Shown: positions 26,643-36,743, numbered from the stretch's first letter. The stretch: 64,000 nucleotides of DNA from Candidatus Abyssobacteria bacterium SURF_5 (GCA_003598085.1 QZKU01000041.1:15314-79313), one strand, 5' to 3'. Notes: generated by a model not told the origin, from the sequence alone. Numbers and translations are program-made.

Positions 26643-27062
26643 GGCGCCACGGCCGTGGCGAAATTGATTATTCAACCGCAGACGAACCGGCTACCGGGTC
26701 GGCGCCCGATAAACGCTGATCGTAATTATATTCTTTATTTTTCCTGCTTCTTTGCCTGCGGCGCTGGCGGACAGTCATCTCCTTCAGATCTTTATCCGCT
26801 GCTTGTGCAGTTTTTTTACAGACTGAACGAATCCATCAACCCTGCAATGCGGGCACACGAGATTCTTGTGGACGGTCATTTATTTAGCAACTAATATTAC
26901 ATATGGTTGATGGCCGTTTTTTGCTGCCTTCATAACAGCTTTTAGAGTAAGGAGTTACAGATAAAAAATAGGCTCTGTCCCCAATTTTCGGTGCGGGTTC
27001 ATTGACAAGGCGCGGCAGGATTCGGTAATATTTGAGAGGAAGGTTTTTCTGCAGGGAAATTT
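26643..27062. other. Gene-free gap with CTGTCCCC string
   Basis: The 420 bases between coaE and selA contain no convincing gene; a weak 79-codon frame lacks a ribosome site and family features. CTGTCCCC occurs at 26975-26982 and an A/T-rich stretch precedes it. I looked here for a selC tRNA-Sec and found no long acceptor/anticodon UCA arrangement. Confidence 0.6.
27002..27031 (+). promoter_or_regulatory. Sigma-70 promoter of selAB
   Basis: TTGACA (27002-27007), 18 bases, TAATAT (27026-27031), about 32 bases before the selA ATG. Confidence 0.65.
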
Positions 27063-28481
27063 ATGAACCGAAAACCATCAAAATATTTGCAAGCGATCCC
27101 GAGCGTTGAGAAGGTGAAGCAGTTGCCGAGAATAGTGCAACTGCTTGGCGATCTCTCGGATGAATTTGTGACGGATGCGATCCGTGAGGTATTGGAGGAA
27201 ATCCGTGCCGCCCGGAAGAAGGGATCACGCAACGAAGACCTTGAGTTCGAGAGCATCGAAGCGGCGGTTGTTTCCCGGATAGAAGAGCGACGGGCTCCCC
27301 CGCTGCGGCGGGTGATCAACGGGACGGGAATAGTCATACATACGAATCTGGGCCGATCGATGCTTGGAGCGAAGGCTGCGGCTGCGGCCGCTGACGCCGC
27401 CGCCTCATACGTAAACCTCGAATATGATCTTGAGACGGGAGAGCGCGGGCATCGCGATTCGCTATTCGAACCGTTGTTGTGTCGTTTGACTGGGGCCGAA
27501 GCCGCGACGGTGGTAAATAATAATGCGGCCGCGGTCATGCTCACGCTTGACAGCCTGGCGAGGGGGCGAGAGGTCGTCGTCTCGCGGGGCGAGTTGATCG
27601 AGATCGGCGGCTCGTTCCGGATTCCGGACGTGATGGCGAAGAGCGGGGCAAAGCTTGTCGAGGTCGGAACAACGAACAGGACGTATATCGGCGATTATGA
27701 GCGGGCGCTTTCTCCGGAGACCGGGTTGTTGTTGAAGGTGCATCCGAGTAACTACCGCATCATCGGGTTCACCCAGAGCGTATCGGTATCCGAACTGGTC
27801 GAATTAGGGAATCGGCGCGGAATTCCGGTGATGGAGGATTTGGGAAGCGGCGCGCTCATCGACATGAGCCGGTTCGGCATACCCGATGAGCCGATGGCAC
27901 AGCATAGCATGAGGGCAGGCGCAGATATCGTCACTTTCAGCGGAGACAAGTTGCTCGGCGGCCCACAGGCGGGCATTATTCTGGGAAAACGGGAGTACAT
28001 AAAGGAAATTCGGAAAAACCCTCTGATGCGGGCGCTGCGAGTGGACAAGATAGCATTGGCGGCGCTTGGGTCGATCCTCCAGACGTTGCGTTCATCCCGT
28101 TTTCCGGAAAAGGAAATACCGACACTTGGACTGATCGCGCGAACTCCTGAGGATATCTTGAAGCTTGCGCAGCAGGTGTATGATAGCGTCGATCATCAAG
28201 CTCGCAAGGTGCTCAAGATGGAGATTAGGGAGGGCGAATCCCGCGCCGGCGGCGGCTCGTCGCCCGAGCACCCGCTTCCGACTTATCTTCTCGCGATTAA
28301 TCCCGGCGCACAGACGCCGGATCAAATTGCTTATCGCCTCAGAATGCTGAATCCCCCCATTATCGGAATCATTCGGAAGGATTGTTTCTGTCTCGATTTC
28401 AGGACAATTCAGTCCGATGAGAATACGCACGTCATTGCAGCCCTTCGCGACCTGGCAACTCGTAGAAGTCAATCTTCATGA
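27063..28481 (+). CDS. selA: L-seryl-tRNA(Sec) selenium transferase
   Basis: Converts seryl-tRNA(Sec) to selenocysteinyl-tRNA(Sec) with selenophosphate, using PLP. The 472-residue length fits bacterial SelA. Evidence: RVINGTGIVIHTNLGRS near residue 85, NNNAAAVMLTL, the dimer and active-site region MEDLGSGALID, and SGDKLLGGPQAG with the PLP-binding lysine. It overlaps selB by 4 bases (ATGA). The pair shows that this organism recodes UGA as selenocysteine, yet selD and selC are not in the window. Confidence 0.95.
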   Translation: MNRKPSKYLQAIPSVEKVKQLPRIVQLLGDLSDEFVTDAIREVLEEIRAARKKGSRNEDLEFESIEAAVVSRIEERRAPPLRRVINGTGIVIHTNLGRSMLGAKAAAAAADAAASYVNLEYDLETGERGHRDSLFEPLLCRLTGAEAATVVNNNAAAVMLTLDSLARGREVVVSRGELIEIGGSFRIPDVMAKSGAKLVEVGTTNRTYIGDYERALSPETGLLLKVHPSNYRIIGFTQSVSVSELVELGNRRGIPVMEDLGSGALIDMSRFGIPDEPMAQHSMRAGADIVTFSGDKLLGGPQAGIILGKREYIKEIRKNPLMRALRVDKIALAALGSILQTLRSSRFPEKEIPTLGLIARTPEDILKLAQQVYDSVDHQARKVLKMEIREGESRAGGGSSPEHPLPTYLLAINPGAQTPDQIAYRLRMLNPPIIGIIRKDCFCLDFRTIQSDENTHVIAALRDLATRRSQSS

Positions 28482-30394
28482 AACATCTTGTTGTTGGAAC
28501 CGCGGGTCATATCGATCACGGCAAATCGGCGCTGGTTAAAGCGCTGACGGGGATCGATCCGGACCGGCTGAAAGAAGAGAAAGAGCGCGGCCTCACGATC
28601 GATCTGGGGTTCGCTTTCCTGGAGCTTGCGGACGGGACGCGCGTTTCCTTCGTCGACGTGCCCGGCCACGAGCGTTTTGTAAAGAATATGCTTGCGGGCG
28701 CGGCGGGCATGGATATCGTGATTTTGGTGATCGACGCGACCGAAAGCGTCATGCCGCAGACGCGCGAGCACCTTGACATCATGAAGCTGCTGGGAGTCGA
28801 GCGCGGGATCGTCGCGATCACGAAAATAGACCTGGCCGACGCCGAAATGGTGGAGATCGTGGAGGCCGAGATCGCAGACCTTGTTGAGGGGACATTCCTG
28901 GAATCCGCGCCGGTAGTGCGGGTTTCGTCCAAGACGGGCGGCGGTCTCGATCGGATTCGGGCTCTGATCACCGAGGCGGTCGAGCAACAGCGACAGAAGG
29001 ACGAACAAGGCGTTTTCCGTTTCCCGATAGATCGAGTCTTTACGATGAAAGGGTTCGGCACGGTTGTCACCGGGACGGTCTTTTCCGGGTCGCTGAACGA
29101 GGACGAACCTGTGCAGGTGCTGCCCGAAGGGTTGAGCAGTCGCGCGCGTCAGTTGCAGAGCCACAACCAGAAGCAGGAGCGGATATCGGCGGGCATGAGG
29201 GCGGCCTTGAATCTGGCCGGCATTGCTGTCGAGCAACTGAAGCGGGGTGATACCGTTGTGAAACCTGGGACGGCGGCGGCGACAAACAGGTTTGATGCAA
29301 AGGTCCGCCTGCTTCGCACCGCGCCGCGAAATCTGCGGCGGAGCACGACAGTAAAGTTGTATTCGGCGACCAGCCAACAGGTGAGCCGCATGATAGTATT
29401 TGGCGAGAACGAGATTGCGCCGGGCAGCGAAGGTTATGTCCAGATGAGGTGTCAGAAGCCGATCTGTATTTTCCGGGGCGACCGCTTTGTCATTCGAGCG
29501 GAATCGCCCGAGGTCACAATCGGGGGCGGAATCGTTCTTGATGTTGCCCCGCAGAGAGCGCGCGTGAGGAAGCGGGAGAGGCGTGCCTGGCTTCAGGAAC
29601 TCGATGGCGCCCTGCCGGCTGAGCTGGCGAGGGCCTTCCTCTCGAAGGAGGAGGCGGCGGTGTCGCTTCACGAACTTGCGGTGAGACTTGGATTGCCGGC
29701 GGCGATGGTAACCGAGTTGATCGCCTCTCCGATAAAGGAGGGGCAAGTCCTTGCGCTAGGCTCGGGGGAAGACGCGGTGCTCATTGCGCAAAACCGCCAT
29801 GATTTTTTAAAGGAACGCGCGCTGAAGGAGCTGGCCGATTTCTTCAAAGAGCAGCCCCATCGTCTGTACATGCCGCGCGAGCAACTCCGGAGCCGCTTGA
29901 GCGGGAATCTCGATGCACCGCTGTTTGAAAGGATTATTTCAGACCTGGCCGAGAGCGAAAGAGTGCAGGTTACGCGCGAGGGCCTGAGCCTTGCCGGCAG
30001 GCGCGCCGGTATAACGCAGGCCCAAAAATCGATAAAGGAGCAGGTCGAGAAGATATATTTAGAGGCCGGGTATTCTCCACCGACGCTGATGCAGGCTGAA
30101 GAGCAGGCCGGTGATCCTGCGGCCGCGAAGAAAATGATTTCGCTTCTCCTCGAGGAAGGCGTTCTTCAAAAAATCAGCCCCACGCTTGCATATCATAAGG
30201 AATTTCTGGAAAGCGCACTGAAGAAGATCAGGGTTCATTTTCAGACCGAACAGCGGCTGGCCGTCGGCGACCTGAAGACGGTACTGGGAGTCAGCCGCAA
30301 GCATGCCGTGCCGCTGCTCGAATATTTTGACAGAATCGGATTGACTGCGCGAGTTGGAGATTATCGGGTATTGAAGGAGAAAGCCCGCGCGTAA
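28478..30394 (+). CDS. selB: Selenocysteine-specific elongation factor
   Basis: GTPase that brings Sec-tRNA to UGA codons next to a SECIS hairpin. The 638-residue protein has G1 [12 protein letters not shown] near the N-terminus, [12 protein letters not shown] (G3), ITKIDLAD (G4) and SSKTG (G5). EF-Tu-like domains 2 and 3 follow, then four winged-helix domains at the C-terminus (about residues 375-638) that bind SECIS RNA. It is translationally coupled to selA and ends in a probable terminator. Confidence 0.95.
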   Translation: MKHLVVGTAGHIDHGKSALVKALTGIDPDRLKEEKERGLTIDLGFAFLELADGTRVSFVDVPGHERFVKNMLAGAAGMDIVILVIDATESVMPQTREHLDIMKLLGVERGIVAITKIDLADAEMVEIVEAEIADLVEGTFLESAPVVRVSSKTGGGLDRIRALITEAVEQQRQKDEQGVFRFPIDRVFTMKGFGTVVTGTVFSGSLNEDEPVQVLPEGLSSRARQLQSHNQKQERISAGMRAALNLAGIAVEQLKRGDTVVKPGTAAATNRFDAKVRLLRTAPRNLRRSTTVKLYSATSQQVSRMIVFGENEIAPGSEGYVQMRCQKPICIFRGDRFVIRAESPEVTIGGGIVLDVAPQRARVRKRERRAWLQELDGALPAELARAFLSKEEAAVSLHELAVRLGLPAAMVTELIASPIKEGQVLALGSGEDAVLIAQNRHDFLKERALKELADFFKEQPHRLYMPREQLRSRLSGNLDAPLFERIISDLAESERVQVTREGLSLAGRRAGITQAQKSIKEQVEKIYLEAGYSPPTLMQAEEQAGDPAAAKKMISLLLEEGVLQKISPTLAYHKEFLESALKKIRVHFQTEQRLAVGDLKTVLGVSRKHAVPLLEYFDRIGLTARVGDYRVLKEKARA

Positions 30395-30419
30395 CGTTTT
30401 GCTCAAGGGCGGGTTTTTT
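30380..30419 (+). terminator. Probable terminator after selB
   Basis: AAAGCCCGC (30380-30388) can pair with GCGGGTTT (30409-30416) around a loop of about 20 bases and is followed by a T-run (30414-30419). The stem overlaps the selB stop codon. Confidence 0.5.
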
Positions 30420-30474
30420 ATTATCCGGCTATTCGGTCAACTAACTGCTTGTCATCGGTTGGGGGTGAGTGGCA

Positions 30475-31767
30475 ATGCAGACTGATTCCGGCGATAGTCA
30501 AGCCCAAAAGAAATGTCCCCTCTGTGGGAAAACGATCAAGAAGAGCGCTTACCGCTGTCCATTCTGTCATGAGTCACTTGCCGAGATCGATCAGCAGGAG
30601 TGGGAAGATATTTCTTCATCCGATATATCCGGCGCAAGCTCGGCGAGCAATCTGAAGGATGATATTTTCACACCCCTGTCCGCGGCGCTTGTAATAGGCG
30701 TCATTGTTGCATTCGCGATCGTCGTCTCCTTCCGCTTATTCAGCCTGCGCGACAAAGAGAAGGAACAGGAGCCTCTTTTCCCGGGGTCTCTGCAGGAGCG
30801 GCAGGGTGAAAAAGCGAAGCCGCCCGCAAAGTTGGTGTATCCTGAGTCGCAACCGGCCGCGGCAGTCCCTCCCGTAGAGGCTCCCGCCGAAGATTTGACG
30901 GATGGTTTACCGGCCGCACCCGCCGCTTTGGAAGATCAGAAGCGTGAGCAGAGGATTCAGGAGGTTTTTGATCAGATCATACCGGACATTCGGAAAGGAG
31001 AGCAGGAAACGCCGGATACAGTAATTCTGAAAGCCGGGTCACATCTGGAGTGCAGAATTTTGTTGGAAGACGCAACTGCTCTGAAGGTCCAGTACAAAGG
31101 GGTAACCACGACAATCGAGAAGAAGAGGATTGATCGAGTCGAGCGAATGACACCCGAGCAGATCGAGGAGAAAGCGCGGGCGGCTGCGCTCGCGCGGGCA
31201 GCCGAGATTGTGGATGCCGAGATGGAAAGGGAGCGGGCGAATCAGTCGCTGGAGCTGGAAGATGTTCCTGCCGAGGGCCTCGAGAATGCGCCGCAGGGGC
31301 CCCAATCTGCCGCGGGTGAAAGTGCATTCTTCATCGGAGACTCGAGCCATAAGGGCTTTCTGATCCCGGGAGATGCGCGCGTAACGAGGTCTTCGATCAA
31401 GTCGACGCTGGGTGAGCCCGATCTTGAATACGCCCGGGTGCTCGATTACAACTGGAAGCACGGGTTTGAACTCGTTTTGTCGGAGAATGATGTTCTTGAA
31501 GCGATTCGCATTAACAGCGACAGGTTCAAGGGGAAGCTTTCGTCTGAGATCTCCTATGTTTCATCGCTGCCTGATGTGCTCACGGCTTACGGAGAGCCAT
31601 CTTCGGAGAAGTACGTCGAAAGTCTGCTCTCGGATAGCCATGAATTCCAGAGCGGAGTTTTGTATAGAGAAGGAGGGTTCAGCAGAATCAATTATAAAGA
31701 GACGGGGCTGACCTTCTGGTTCGACAGGAACCGCATCATTCAAATCGAGGTTGGAAGGAAGGGCTGA
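30475..31767 (+). CDS. Zinc-ribbon, single-pass membrane protein of unknown function
   Basis: A protein of about 430 residues, not recognised as a whole. Residues about 12-32 form a zinc ribbon (CPLCGKTIKKSAYRCPFC). One membrane helix follows at about 68-90 (LSAALVIGVIVAFAIVVSF). A proline/alanine-rich linker runs from about 105-150, then a small SH3-like stretch (about 175-215), a charged coiled segment, and a C-terminal domain beginning GFLIPGDARVTRSSIKS with repeated VLDYNWKHGF-type strands. The ATG at 30475 has GGGGGTGA about 6 bases before it; GTG 30469 is an alternative. Possibly a membrane-linked sensor or envelope protein. Stop is 2 bases from the convergent PLP gene. Confidence 0.7.
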   Translation: MQTDSGDSQAQKKCPLCGKTIKKSAYRCPFCHESLAEIDQQEWEDISSSDISGASSASNLKDDIFTPLSAALVIGVIVAFAIVVSFRLFSLRDKEKEQEPLFPGSLQERQGEKAKPPAKLVYPESQPAAAVPPVEAPAEDLTDGLPAAPAALEDQKREQRIQEVFDQIIPDIRKGEQETPDTVILKAGSHLECRILLEDATALKVQYKGVTTTIEKKRIDRVERMTPEQIEEKARAAALARAAEIVDAEMERERANQSLELEDVPAEGLENAPQGPQSAAGESAFFIGDSSHKGFLIPGDARVTRSSIKSTLGEPDLEYARVLDYNWKHGFELVLSENDVLEAIRINSDRFKGKLSSEISYVSSLPDVLTAYGEPSSEKYVESLLSDSHEFQSGVLYREGGFSRINYKETGLTFWFDRNRIIQIEVGRKG

Positions 31768-31769
31768 TT

Positions 31770-32846
31770 CTACATGAATTTTCCGCGGGCTGCGATGTTC
31801 CAGACGCTTTCGAGCCGTTCGCCTCTGACGGCATAGAACCGGTCGTGAAGATTGATGGTGGTGCAGCAATGGCTGGGGATCAACTCCACCTTGTCGCCGA
31901 CTTTCGGGTCTGCGTCCTCCAGATAGAGATGTCCATGTTCTTCTGACAAGAAGGCAAAGGACGCGCCGGGAAGACTGATCAAATCAGGCATTCCGAATTC
32001 GAACGTAACGGCTTTCATCCCGGCATCGAGGATAGCGGTTGTCTTGTCGGGCCTGCTCGTCACAGTGCACAGCAGCGTCAGCGCGCACTCGAAATCCTCG
32101 AGCACGCTTCGGTATTTTGCGTCCATCAGGATATATGAGCCGGCCTGAATTTCAGTCACGCCGGGGTATGAGCCGGAGATGTTATATGTACCGGTTCCGC
32201 CGGCGCTGACGATTTTTACGGGAATTCCATTTGTCTCCAGCGTTTCCTTAACGCCCACCAGCGTCTGCATCGATTGGATACACGCCTGTCGCCGATCTTC
32301 GAGATCGGGTACCATCACGACGTGGCCCTCATATCCCATGATTCCTTCAAAGGCGAGGCCCGGGCTGGAAAGGATAGTGCGTGCGAGGGCGAGCGCATCT
32401 TCGGGATTTTTGACGCCGCACCGGTGCATGCCTACGTCGACCTCGATAAGGACGCGGATAGTGGAGTCGACGGCTTTGGCGGCCAACGACAACTCCGCAA
32501 CATTTTGAGCGGACTCGACGGCGACCATGATCTCGCAATGATGCGCGAGATTAGCGAGGCGCGCTATTTTATCGTGTCCGACGATCTGGTTTGCTATGAG
32601 GATATCCTGTACACCGGCGGCGGCCATGACTTCGGCCTCGCCAAGCTTGGCGCAGGTGATCCCGTGTGCGCCGGCCCGAAGCTGCTTGTGTGCGAGAACC
32701 GGACATTTATGGGTTTTCGTGTGGGGGCGGAGTTCCGCCTGCTGTTTATCAAAGAATTCCGCCATCTTTTGAATGTTCCGTTCCATCTTATCGAGGTCGA
32801 TGAGAAGCGCAGGCGTATCGATGTCGTATTTACTGATATTTTCCAT
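31770..32846 (-). CDS. DSD1/D-threonine aldolase-like PLP enzyme (alanine racemase N-fold)
   Basis: A 358-residue fold-type III PLP enzyme. It begins DIDTPALLIDLDKMERNI, the family signature, and contains RPHTKTHK with the Schiff-base lysine; the C-terminal part includes PSHCCTTINLHDRFYAVRG, whose His/Cys bind a divalent metal in D-serine dehydratase and D-threonine aldolase. It may therefore act on a D-3-hydroxy amino acid. ATG 32846 is preferred over the upstream GTG because GAGG is 8 bases away. It is the last gene of the minus-strand run, after a hairpin. Confidence 0.88.
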   Translation of the reverse strand: MENISKYDIDTPALLIDLDKMERNIQKMAEFFDKQQAELRPHTKTHKCPVLAHKQLRAGAHGITCAKLGEAEVMAAAGVQDILIANQIVGHDKIARLANLAHHCEIMVAVESAQNVAELSLAAKAVDSTIRVLIEVDVGMHRCGVKNPEDALALARTILSSPGLAFEGIMGYEGHVVMVPDLEDRRQACIQSMQTLVGVKETLETNGIPVKIVSAGGTGTYNISGSYPGVTEIQAGSYILMDAKYRSVLEDFECALTLLCTVTSRPDKTTAILDAGMKAVTFEFGMPDLISLPGASFAFLSEEHGHLYLEDADPKVGDKVELIPSHCCTTINLHDRFYAVRGERLESVWNIAARGKFM

Positions 32847-32904
32847 CTGTATTACCTCGTTCTCCGCCACTGAAGAAACAACCGTTCAAAAACTTGTGGT
32901 GCAA

Positions 32905-32922
32905 GCGGGACTTGATTCCCGC
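32905..32922. repeat. GCGGGA-CTTGAT-TCCCGC hairpin
   Basis: Perfect 6-base arms with a 6-base loop between the B12-binding and PLP genes. No adjacent T-run, so terminator activity is uncertain; it may be an mRNA processing or repeat element. Confidence 0.4.
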
Positions 32923-32943
32923 AGGTAAATGTTCGAAATTCCG

Positions 32944-33348
32944 TTATGCTGTTTGGGCGAGTTTTTCCTTGATGAATTTGATCGGCTCATCGAGGCGGCT
33001 CCCGGTCGGAAAAACTTCGGCCACCCCGATTTCCTTGAGTTTAGGGATGTCCTTGCTCAGAATCGTGCCGCCGACGAGGACCATCTTATCGGCGGCGTTC
33101 TGCTCCTTCAGTTTCGCCATGATCTTTTGTGTCAGCCCGAGGTGAGCTCCGGAAAGAACGCTCAGCCCGATAACGTCGACGTCCTCCTGGAGCGCGGCAT
33201 TCACGATTTGCTCCGGCGTCTGGCGGAGGCCGGTATAGATGACTTCCATGCCGGCGTCCCGGAGCGCGCGCGCGATGATTTTCGCGCCGCGATCGTGTCC
33301 GTCAAGTCCCGGCTTTGCGACCAGCACTCGAATTCTTCTGTCTGCCAT
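32944..33348 (-). CDS. Cobalamin-binding domain protein (mutase small-subunit type)
   Basis: A 134-residue Rossmann-like B12 domain. The DxHxxG cobalamin motif is [10 protein letters not shown], with S...S and GG in [11 protein letters not shown] and MVLVGGTI. This is the length of the C-terminal domain of methylmalonyl-CoA mutase or of a stand-alone small subunit of a B12 acyl-CoA mutase. The catalytic TIM-barrel subunit is not in the window, so it must be encoded elsewhere. Position in an operon of CoA-ester genes supports acyl-CoA isomerisation. Confidence 0.9.
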   Translation of the reverse strand: MADRRIRVLVAKPGLDGHDRGAKIIARALRDAGMEVIYTGLRQTPEQIVNAALQEDVDVIGLSVLSGAHLGLTQKIMAKLKEQNAADKMVLVGGTILSKDIPKLKEIGVAEVFPTGSRLDEPIKFIKEKLAQTA

Positions 33349-33391
33349 ATTTTTCTGTCCTCCTCGTGAGACGAACGGTTTCCTGCATTTG

Positions 33392-34201
33392 TTATGGCAA
33401 CTTTTTGATCACTTCTTCCACCAATTTCGGTAAGACAATGCCACTCTGTCCCTGCAGATAATAATGAGCAGTGCGCGTGAGCGCGCTCTTTTGGGGATTG
33501 ATTTCGATGATCTGTGCGCCCGCATCACGAGCGCGGCCGGGGATTGCGGCAGCCGGATAGACGACGCCGGAAGTTCCCAAGACAAGCATGACACGACATC
33601 GTTCCGCCGCGTTGACGGAATCGTGCAATTCCTGGACCGGCTCACCGAAAGAGACAAAATCGGGGCGCAGCATGCCACCGCACTCGCAGGAGGGCATCAG
33701 CGAAAAGATGTCCGAGATTCGTTTGCTGCGCATAACGTGGATCAGCCGGTCAAACTCGGCCAGAAATTCCTCGCGTTTCCGAAAGCCTTTTTTGCCGCAG
33801 GCGAGGCACCTGAGCCTGTAAATGTTCCCGTGCAACTCGTGCACTCTTGTATTGCCCGCATCCCGATGCAGGTTGTCTATGTTTTGGGTGATAACCGCGT
33901 CGAGAAGGCCGAGCTGTTCGAGCTCTGCGAGCGCAAAGTGTCCCGGATTCGGAACGGCGTTGCGCAGAGTTATCAGCAGTTCTTCCAGTATATCCGCCGC
34001 CTGCTCCGGATATGAAGCAATTACTCCAACGATTCCGCCGGAAGATCCCGCCTCGAATCTGTCCCACAGCCCGCCGCGGTCGCGAAACGTTGGTATTCCG
34101 CTTTCACTCGAGATTCCGGCGCCGGAGAAGGCGACGACATGTCCCCTCTCGACGATAACGGCTGCTGCCTTTTCGATGATATCTTTCAGGGTCGCCGCCA
34201 T
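33392..34201 (-). CDS. Sir2-family NAD-dependent protein deacylase
   Basis: A 269-residue sirtuin. It has [14 protein letters not shown] (NAD binding), TQNIDNLH, and the catalytic His in ELHGN; zinc cysteines lie in CLACGKK and CECGG. Sirtuins remove acetyl, propionyl or longer acyl groups from lysines, producing O-acyl-ADP-ribose. It stands 6 bases downstream of the CaiB gene, within an acyl-CoA operon, suggesting control of acyl-CoA enzymes (for example ligases) by deacylation. That link is inference. Confidence 0.92.
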   Translation of the reverse strand: MAATLKDIIEKAAAVIVERGHVVAFSGAGISSESGIPTFRDRGGLWDRFEAGSSGGIVGVIASYPEQAADILEELLITLRNAVPNPGHFALAELEQLGLLDAVITQNIDNLHRDAGNTRVHELHGNIYRLRCLACGKKGFRKREEFLAEFDRLIHVMRSKRISDIFSLMPSCECGGMLRPDFVSFGEPVQELHDSVNAAERCRVMLVLGTSGVVYPAAAIPGRARDAGAQIIEINPQKSALTRTAHYYLQGQSGIVLPKLVEEVIKKLP

Positions 34202-34207
34202 TGCATT

Positions 34208-35401
34208 TTAAATTACGCCTTCCTGTCGCAGCGTCTCCATCTCCGCCGCCGACAGGTCAAGCAGAGAGGACAGTATTTCGTCCGTATGCTGGCCGAGGAG
34301 CGGGGGCGGTTCGAAGTGGCCGTCGTTCATGATGGAGGATTTAATCGGATTGCCGAGCGCCTCATATTTTCCGATTTCCGGATGTTCTATCTCGACGACC
34401 ATTTTTCGAAAGCGCACTTGCTGATCATTCAGGGCCTCGCGGATATTATTGACCGGACTGGATGGAATCTGAGCCTGGCGAAGCGGCTCGAGCCATTCGG
34501 CGGTGGTCTTTTTCGGGAAGACTTCATCCAGAATGGTATACAGTTGCATCTTATTGACCGCGCGTCCGATGAGGGTATCAAACCGTTCATCCGTCAACAG
34601 GTCTTCACGATCGATTATTTTACAGAAGCTCTCGTAATGTTTATCCTGGAATGCCACGACCGCGATATATCCGTCTTTCGTCTTGAAGGATCGAAACGGA
34701 GCTATCAGGGGATGCATGGCTCCGCGAGCCGCCGGAACCTGGCCGCTCGCGATATATGTCTGGGCCAAGTACATCAGGAGCGATATCTGACAATCAAGCA
34801 GGCTGATATCGAGTTTCTGTCCGCGTCCGGTTTTCTCCCGATGATAGAGTGCGCCTGCGATCGCCAACGCTCCGAACATGCCGCCGGCAAGATCGCCCAT
34901 GGGCACCCCCATCAGCAGGGGGTCGCCTCCCTCGGTTCCGGTAAGGCTCATGGTTCCGCCCATCGCCTGCAGGATGATGTCATAAGCGGGCAGATCTCGA
35001 TAGGGCCCGGTCTGTCCGAAGGCTGAGACCGAACAGCAAATGATCTTCGGGTTGTATTGTGAGAGGATTTCGTATGTGCATCCGAGTTTTTCCAGTGCTG
35101 ACGGCCGGAAATTGTCATAGACCACGTCCGCCTTCTTGACGAGTTCGCAAAAAATTTCCCGCCCCTTCTGCGATTTGAGATTGAGCGTCATGCTCTTCTT
35201 ATTGCGGTTGATACTCAGGAAATAGGCGCTGATACCTCTGAGAGCGGCCTCGGCGGCGGTAGTGCGCGTAAGGTCGCCGGAGCCGGTCTCTTCAATTTTA
35301 ATGACCTCGGCTCCCAGGTCTCCGAGCAGCATAGAGCCGTAGGGTCCGGCAAGCATTCGCGACAGGTCGAGAATTCTCACGCCTTCGAGGATTTTTAGCA
35401 T
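34208..35401 (-). CDS. CaiB/BaiF (family III) CoA-transferase
   Basis: Moves CoA between carboxylic acids. The 397-residue protein begins LEGVRILDLSRMLAGPYGSMLLGDLGAEVIKIE, the family III signature, with NRNKKSMTLNLKS and VYDNFRPSALEKLG; the nucleophilic Asp is probably in DISLLDCQ. Substrates in the family include carnitine, formyl, (R)-2-hydroxyacyl, succinyl, bile-acid and methylmalyl derivatives. Lies between Sir2 and MmgE/PrpD, spaced 6 and 13 bases. Confidence 0.92.
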   Translation of the reverse strand: MLKILEGVRILDLSRMLAGPYGSMLLGDLGAEVIKIEETGSGDLTRTTAAEAALRGISAYFLSINRNKKSMTLNLKSQKGREIFCELVKKADVVYDNFRPSALEKLGCTYEILSQYNPKIICCSVSAFGQTGPYRDLPAYDIILQAMGGTMSLTGTEGGDPLLMGVPMGDLAGGMFGALAIAGALYHREKTGRGQKLDISLLDCQISLLMYLAQTYIASGQVPAARGAMHPLIAPFRSFKTKDGYIAVVAFQDKHYESFCKIIDREDLLTDERFDTLIGRAVNKMQLYTILDEVFPKKTTAEWLEPLRQAQIPSSPVNNIREALNDQQVRFRKMVVEIEHPEIGKYEALGNPIKSSIMNDGHFEPPPLLGQHTDEILSSLLDLSAAEMETLRQEGVI

Positions 35402-35414
35402 CGTATCCCTCTTT

Positions 35415-36743
35415 CTACGGTTGACAGAGAACGAGCAGGTCTTTCATGTTTTTCTGCGATGCCAGACCTTGGACAAATTCCAGGATGGCATCAGTCCGCC
35501 CCGGCGGCAGCAGCCGATCCGCGAACGAGCGGAACTTGCGGATAAGGTCTGCTTTCCTGCGGTCTTTATCTGAGCCTATTTCGTAGGTATCGGCTCGACT
35601 TTTCAGTTCGCGCCCATCGACGGTGCGCACAATTACCTCGGCTTGAGTCAACCCGAAATCGTCGCTCGCGATTACAGTCACTTTTTTTCGCAATGCGACC
35701 AGAGGCGGGCTCAGCACCTTATCATTAGTGAAATCGGTCTCGCCGGTCTGCCCTTCGGCCAGAGCGAGCGCCGCGCAATAGGACAAGCTGAATTTGCCCT
35801 CGAGACCCGTTTTCGGCTCGGGTTTGCCTGCTATCTCCACCGCAACGGGAACGGCATTCACTACGATTTCCCGGACCTCCTCCGGCTTCACCTGTTCGCG
35901 CAGCCGGAGGGCGGCATCGATAGTCGGGTGCGTTTCAAAACATGAAGCATGCCTTTTGAACATGACATTGCCGATCGTATAGGTTTTGCAGAGATCCTCA
36001 ACGATTAATTCGGGATTGCATTCGGGCGAGAGGACTCTGCAGAACCCGCTTTCGCCCGCAAGGATATCATCCGAGCAGGTAAATCCTTTTTCCGCCAGGA
36101 GGGCCGCCAAGAGTCCGTCGGCGGCCGCTTTGCCTGCATGGAAAGGCTTGGTCATTGTACCGAATACTTGTTTCAGACCGGCCGCCTGAGTGCCGGCGAT
36201 TCCGACTGCATACACGAGCTTATCGACTGGCAGGCGCAACAACTTGGCGCAGGCGACGGCGGCCCCAAACCGTCCGATACTCGAGGTAGCGTGCCAGCCC
36301 TGCTGGTAATGAAACGGGAGGACAGCGGATCCGATTCGGCACTCGGCCTCGAATCCTACAATGAAGGCGGTGAGAAAGTCGCGTCCGTGAACTTTTTTAT
36401 TTTCTGCGAGAGCAAGGACGGCAGGCATGAGTGGGACGGTCGGATGTCCCATCATCATGAAGTGGACGTCGTCGAAATCGAGCGCATGCGAGGCTGAGCC
36501 GTTTATGAGGGCGGCGTTCAGCATAGAGGTTTTCAGATTGCGTCCGATGAGGCTGCACTGCTTTTTTCCGCCGAGCGCGCCGGTCACCTCGAGAAGGATA
36601 TCAGTGAGCGGTTCATGCGCGCCTCCGAGCGTCACGCCCAGCCAATCGATGAGACAAAGCTTCGCTTCGGCCACGGCCTCTTTGGGCAGGTCTTGAAAGG
36701 CAATTCGCTCAACGGTTTCACAAAGAGCGCGAGTGATATTCAT
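35415..36743 (-). CDS. MmgE/PrpD-family protein
   Basis: A 442-residue protein of the MmgE/PrpD fold (2-methylcitrate dehydratase, aconitate decarboxylase relatives). Motifs: CLIDWLGVTLGG, NGSASHALDFDD, GWHATSSIGRFGAAVA. In the classical pathway PrpD dehydrates 2-methylcitrate from propionyl-CoA; others in anaerobes have different substrates. The start is ATG 36743 with GGAGG 5 bases before it; the longer frame to 36791 is rejected. Adjacent genes (CoA-transferase, crotonase, B12 domain) fit propionate or branched acid metabolism. Confidence 0.9.
   Translation of the reverse strand: MNITRALCETVERIAFQDLPKEAVAEAKLCLIDWLGVTLGGAHEPLTDILLEVTGALGGKKQCSLIGRNLKTSMLNAALINGSASHALDFDDVHFMMMGHPTVPLMPAVLALAENKKVHGRDFLTAFIVGFEAECRIGSAVLPFHYQQGWHATSSIGRFGAAVACAKLLRLPVDKLVYAVGIAGTQAAGLKQVFGTMTKPFHAGKAAADGLLAALLAEKGFTCSDDILAGESGFCRVLSPECNPELIVEDLCKTYTIGNVMFKRHASCFETHPTIDAALRLREQVKPEEVREIVVNAVPVAVEIAGKPEPKTGLEGKFSLSYCAALALAEGQTGETDFTNDKVLSPPLVALRKKVTVIASDDFGLTQAEVIVRTVDGRELKSRADTYEIGSDKDRRKADLIRKFRSFADRLLPPGRTDAILEFVQGLASQKNMKDLLVLCQP

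Noticed and set aside
26655-26894. 79-codon plus-strand frame between coaE and selA
   Set aside because: No ribosome site, no family match and low-quality composition; listed as gap.
26643-27062. selC (tRNA-Sec) next to selAB
   Set aside because: No UCA anticodon loop flanked by long arms could be found by eye; elsewhere in the window no tRNA T-loop was seen either.
28469-29746. 425-codon minus-strand frame opposite selB
   Set aside because: Antisense shadow of selB with repetitive RH-rich composition and no ribosome site.
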